A stretch of 32,130 nt of DNA from Phycisphaerae bacterium (GTDB lineage Bacteria > Planctomycetota > Phycisphaerae > UBA1845 > PWPN01): assembly GCA_012729395.1 (NCBI GenBank), contig JAAYDF010000053.1, forward strand, positions 1-32,130, read 5' to 3'. Below are positions 31,907-32,130 of this stretch, in pieces; position 1 is the first letter of the stretch, and each line of letters opens with the position of its first letter. The position numbers were made by a program, and so were the translations under genes. Below the pieces are notes generated by a model. It had not been told where the DNA came from. It saw nothing but the letters and a program-made list of their open reading frames with translations, and made no database searches.

Positions 31907-32130
31907 AGCCAACGAGCCCCGAGCGCAAGCGAGTGGGAGGGAGTAGAAGACGCACACGCGAGCACGCGCGCCAGCCAACGAGCCCCGAGCGCAAGCGAGT
32001 GGGAGGGAGTAGAAGACGCACACGCACGCAAAACAATGCTCACAGAGCAGTACCACACGCGAGCACGCGCGCCAGCCAACGAGCCCCGAGCGCAAGCGAG
32101 TGGGAGGGAGTAGAAGACGCACACGCACGC
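31907..32130. repeat. Direct repeat array running off the window edge
   Basis: A unit beginning AGCCAACGAGCCCCGAGCGC and ending near GAAGACGCACACGC occurs at 31907, 31973 and 32074, so spacings are 66 and 101 bases. Copies 2 and 3 also share the CACACGCGAGCACGCGCGCC leader. The last copy is cut by the window end. Copies are nearly identical, and spacers are unequal. Confidence 0.8.

Noticed and set aside
31907-32130. Possible CRISPR array
   Set aside because: The unit is over 50 bases, spacings are unequal (66 and 101), and the sequence between copies is partly shared; no cas genes.

Overview
The window reads as chromosomal DNA of an uncultured, high-GC planctomycete, most likely of the Phycisphaerae type. 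This rests on a PEP-CTERM exported protein, a McsA-McsB pair outside Firmicutes, a DUF2617-like gene, a BFD-like [2Fe-2S] mini-protein, several short secreted proteins, single genes of different pathways with few long operons, and abundant short dispersed and palindromic repeats between genes. The taxonomic call is inference; no rRNA or tRNA gene was seen.

Layout. 0-1.8 kb: molybdate ABC transporter modA-modB-modC on the minus strand, with modC cut by the window edge. 2-3.1 kb: a rhomboid protease with an N-terminal zinc-ribbon region. 3.1-4 kb: repeat-rich spacer. 4-6.4 kb: Tat-exported aldo/keto reductase, GNAT acetyltransferase, PEP-CTERM protein. 7-8.4 kb: DUF2617-like protein, a clear terminator, leuD. 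8.6-9 kb: a decayed nucleotidyltransferase. 9.2-10.8 kb: mcsA-mcsB (protein arginine phosphorylation). 11-13 kb: a pterin synthase-like gene divergent from trpE with only 14 bp between start codons. 13-14.8 kb: three tandem-repeat tracts, a 103-residue orphan protein with a good promoter, and a large hairpin. 14.8-16.5 kb: SAM hydrolase (DUF62) and a PIG-L deacetylase. 16.7-17.5 kb: two tiny exported proteins. 18-19 kb: FlgM-like protein convergent with a coiled-coil zinc-ribbon protein. 19.2-23 kb: panB, a membrane glycosyltransferase, a choice-of-anchor-D-like secreted protein and a GAF-SpoIIE phosphatase. 23-25.7 kb: PAS-like mini-protein, [2Fe-2S] mini-protein, 75-bp tandem repeat, lipA, convergent pcm. 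25.7-28.8 kb: pullulanase/GlgX-type GH13 and an M48 (Ste24-like) protease, probably co-transcribed with pcm. 29-29.9 kb: sulfotransferase behind a near-perfect 84-bp palindrome. 30.2-31.7 kb: neutral-ceramidase-like exported protein. 31.9-32.13 kb: a repeat array running off the edge.

Functionally this is mostly housekeeping and biosynthesis (molybdate uptake, leucine, tryptophan, pantothenate, lipoate, pterin) mixed with protein quality control and repair (McsAB, Pcm, rhomboid, M48) and signalling (GAF-SpoIIE, PAS-like, FlgM-like). I see no phage, CRISPR array, full insertion sequence or obvious defence island. The best candidates for new biology are the pterin synthase with Glu in place of the catalytic Cys, McsAB without ctsR or clpC alongside, the orphan small proteins, and the palindromic repeat families.
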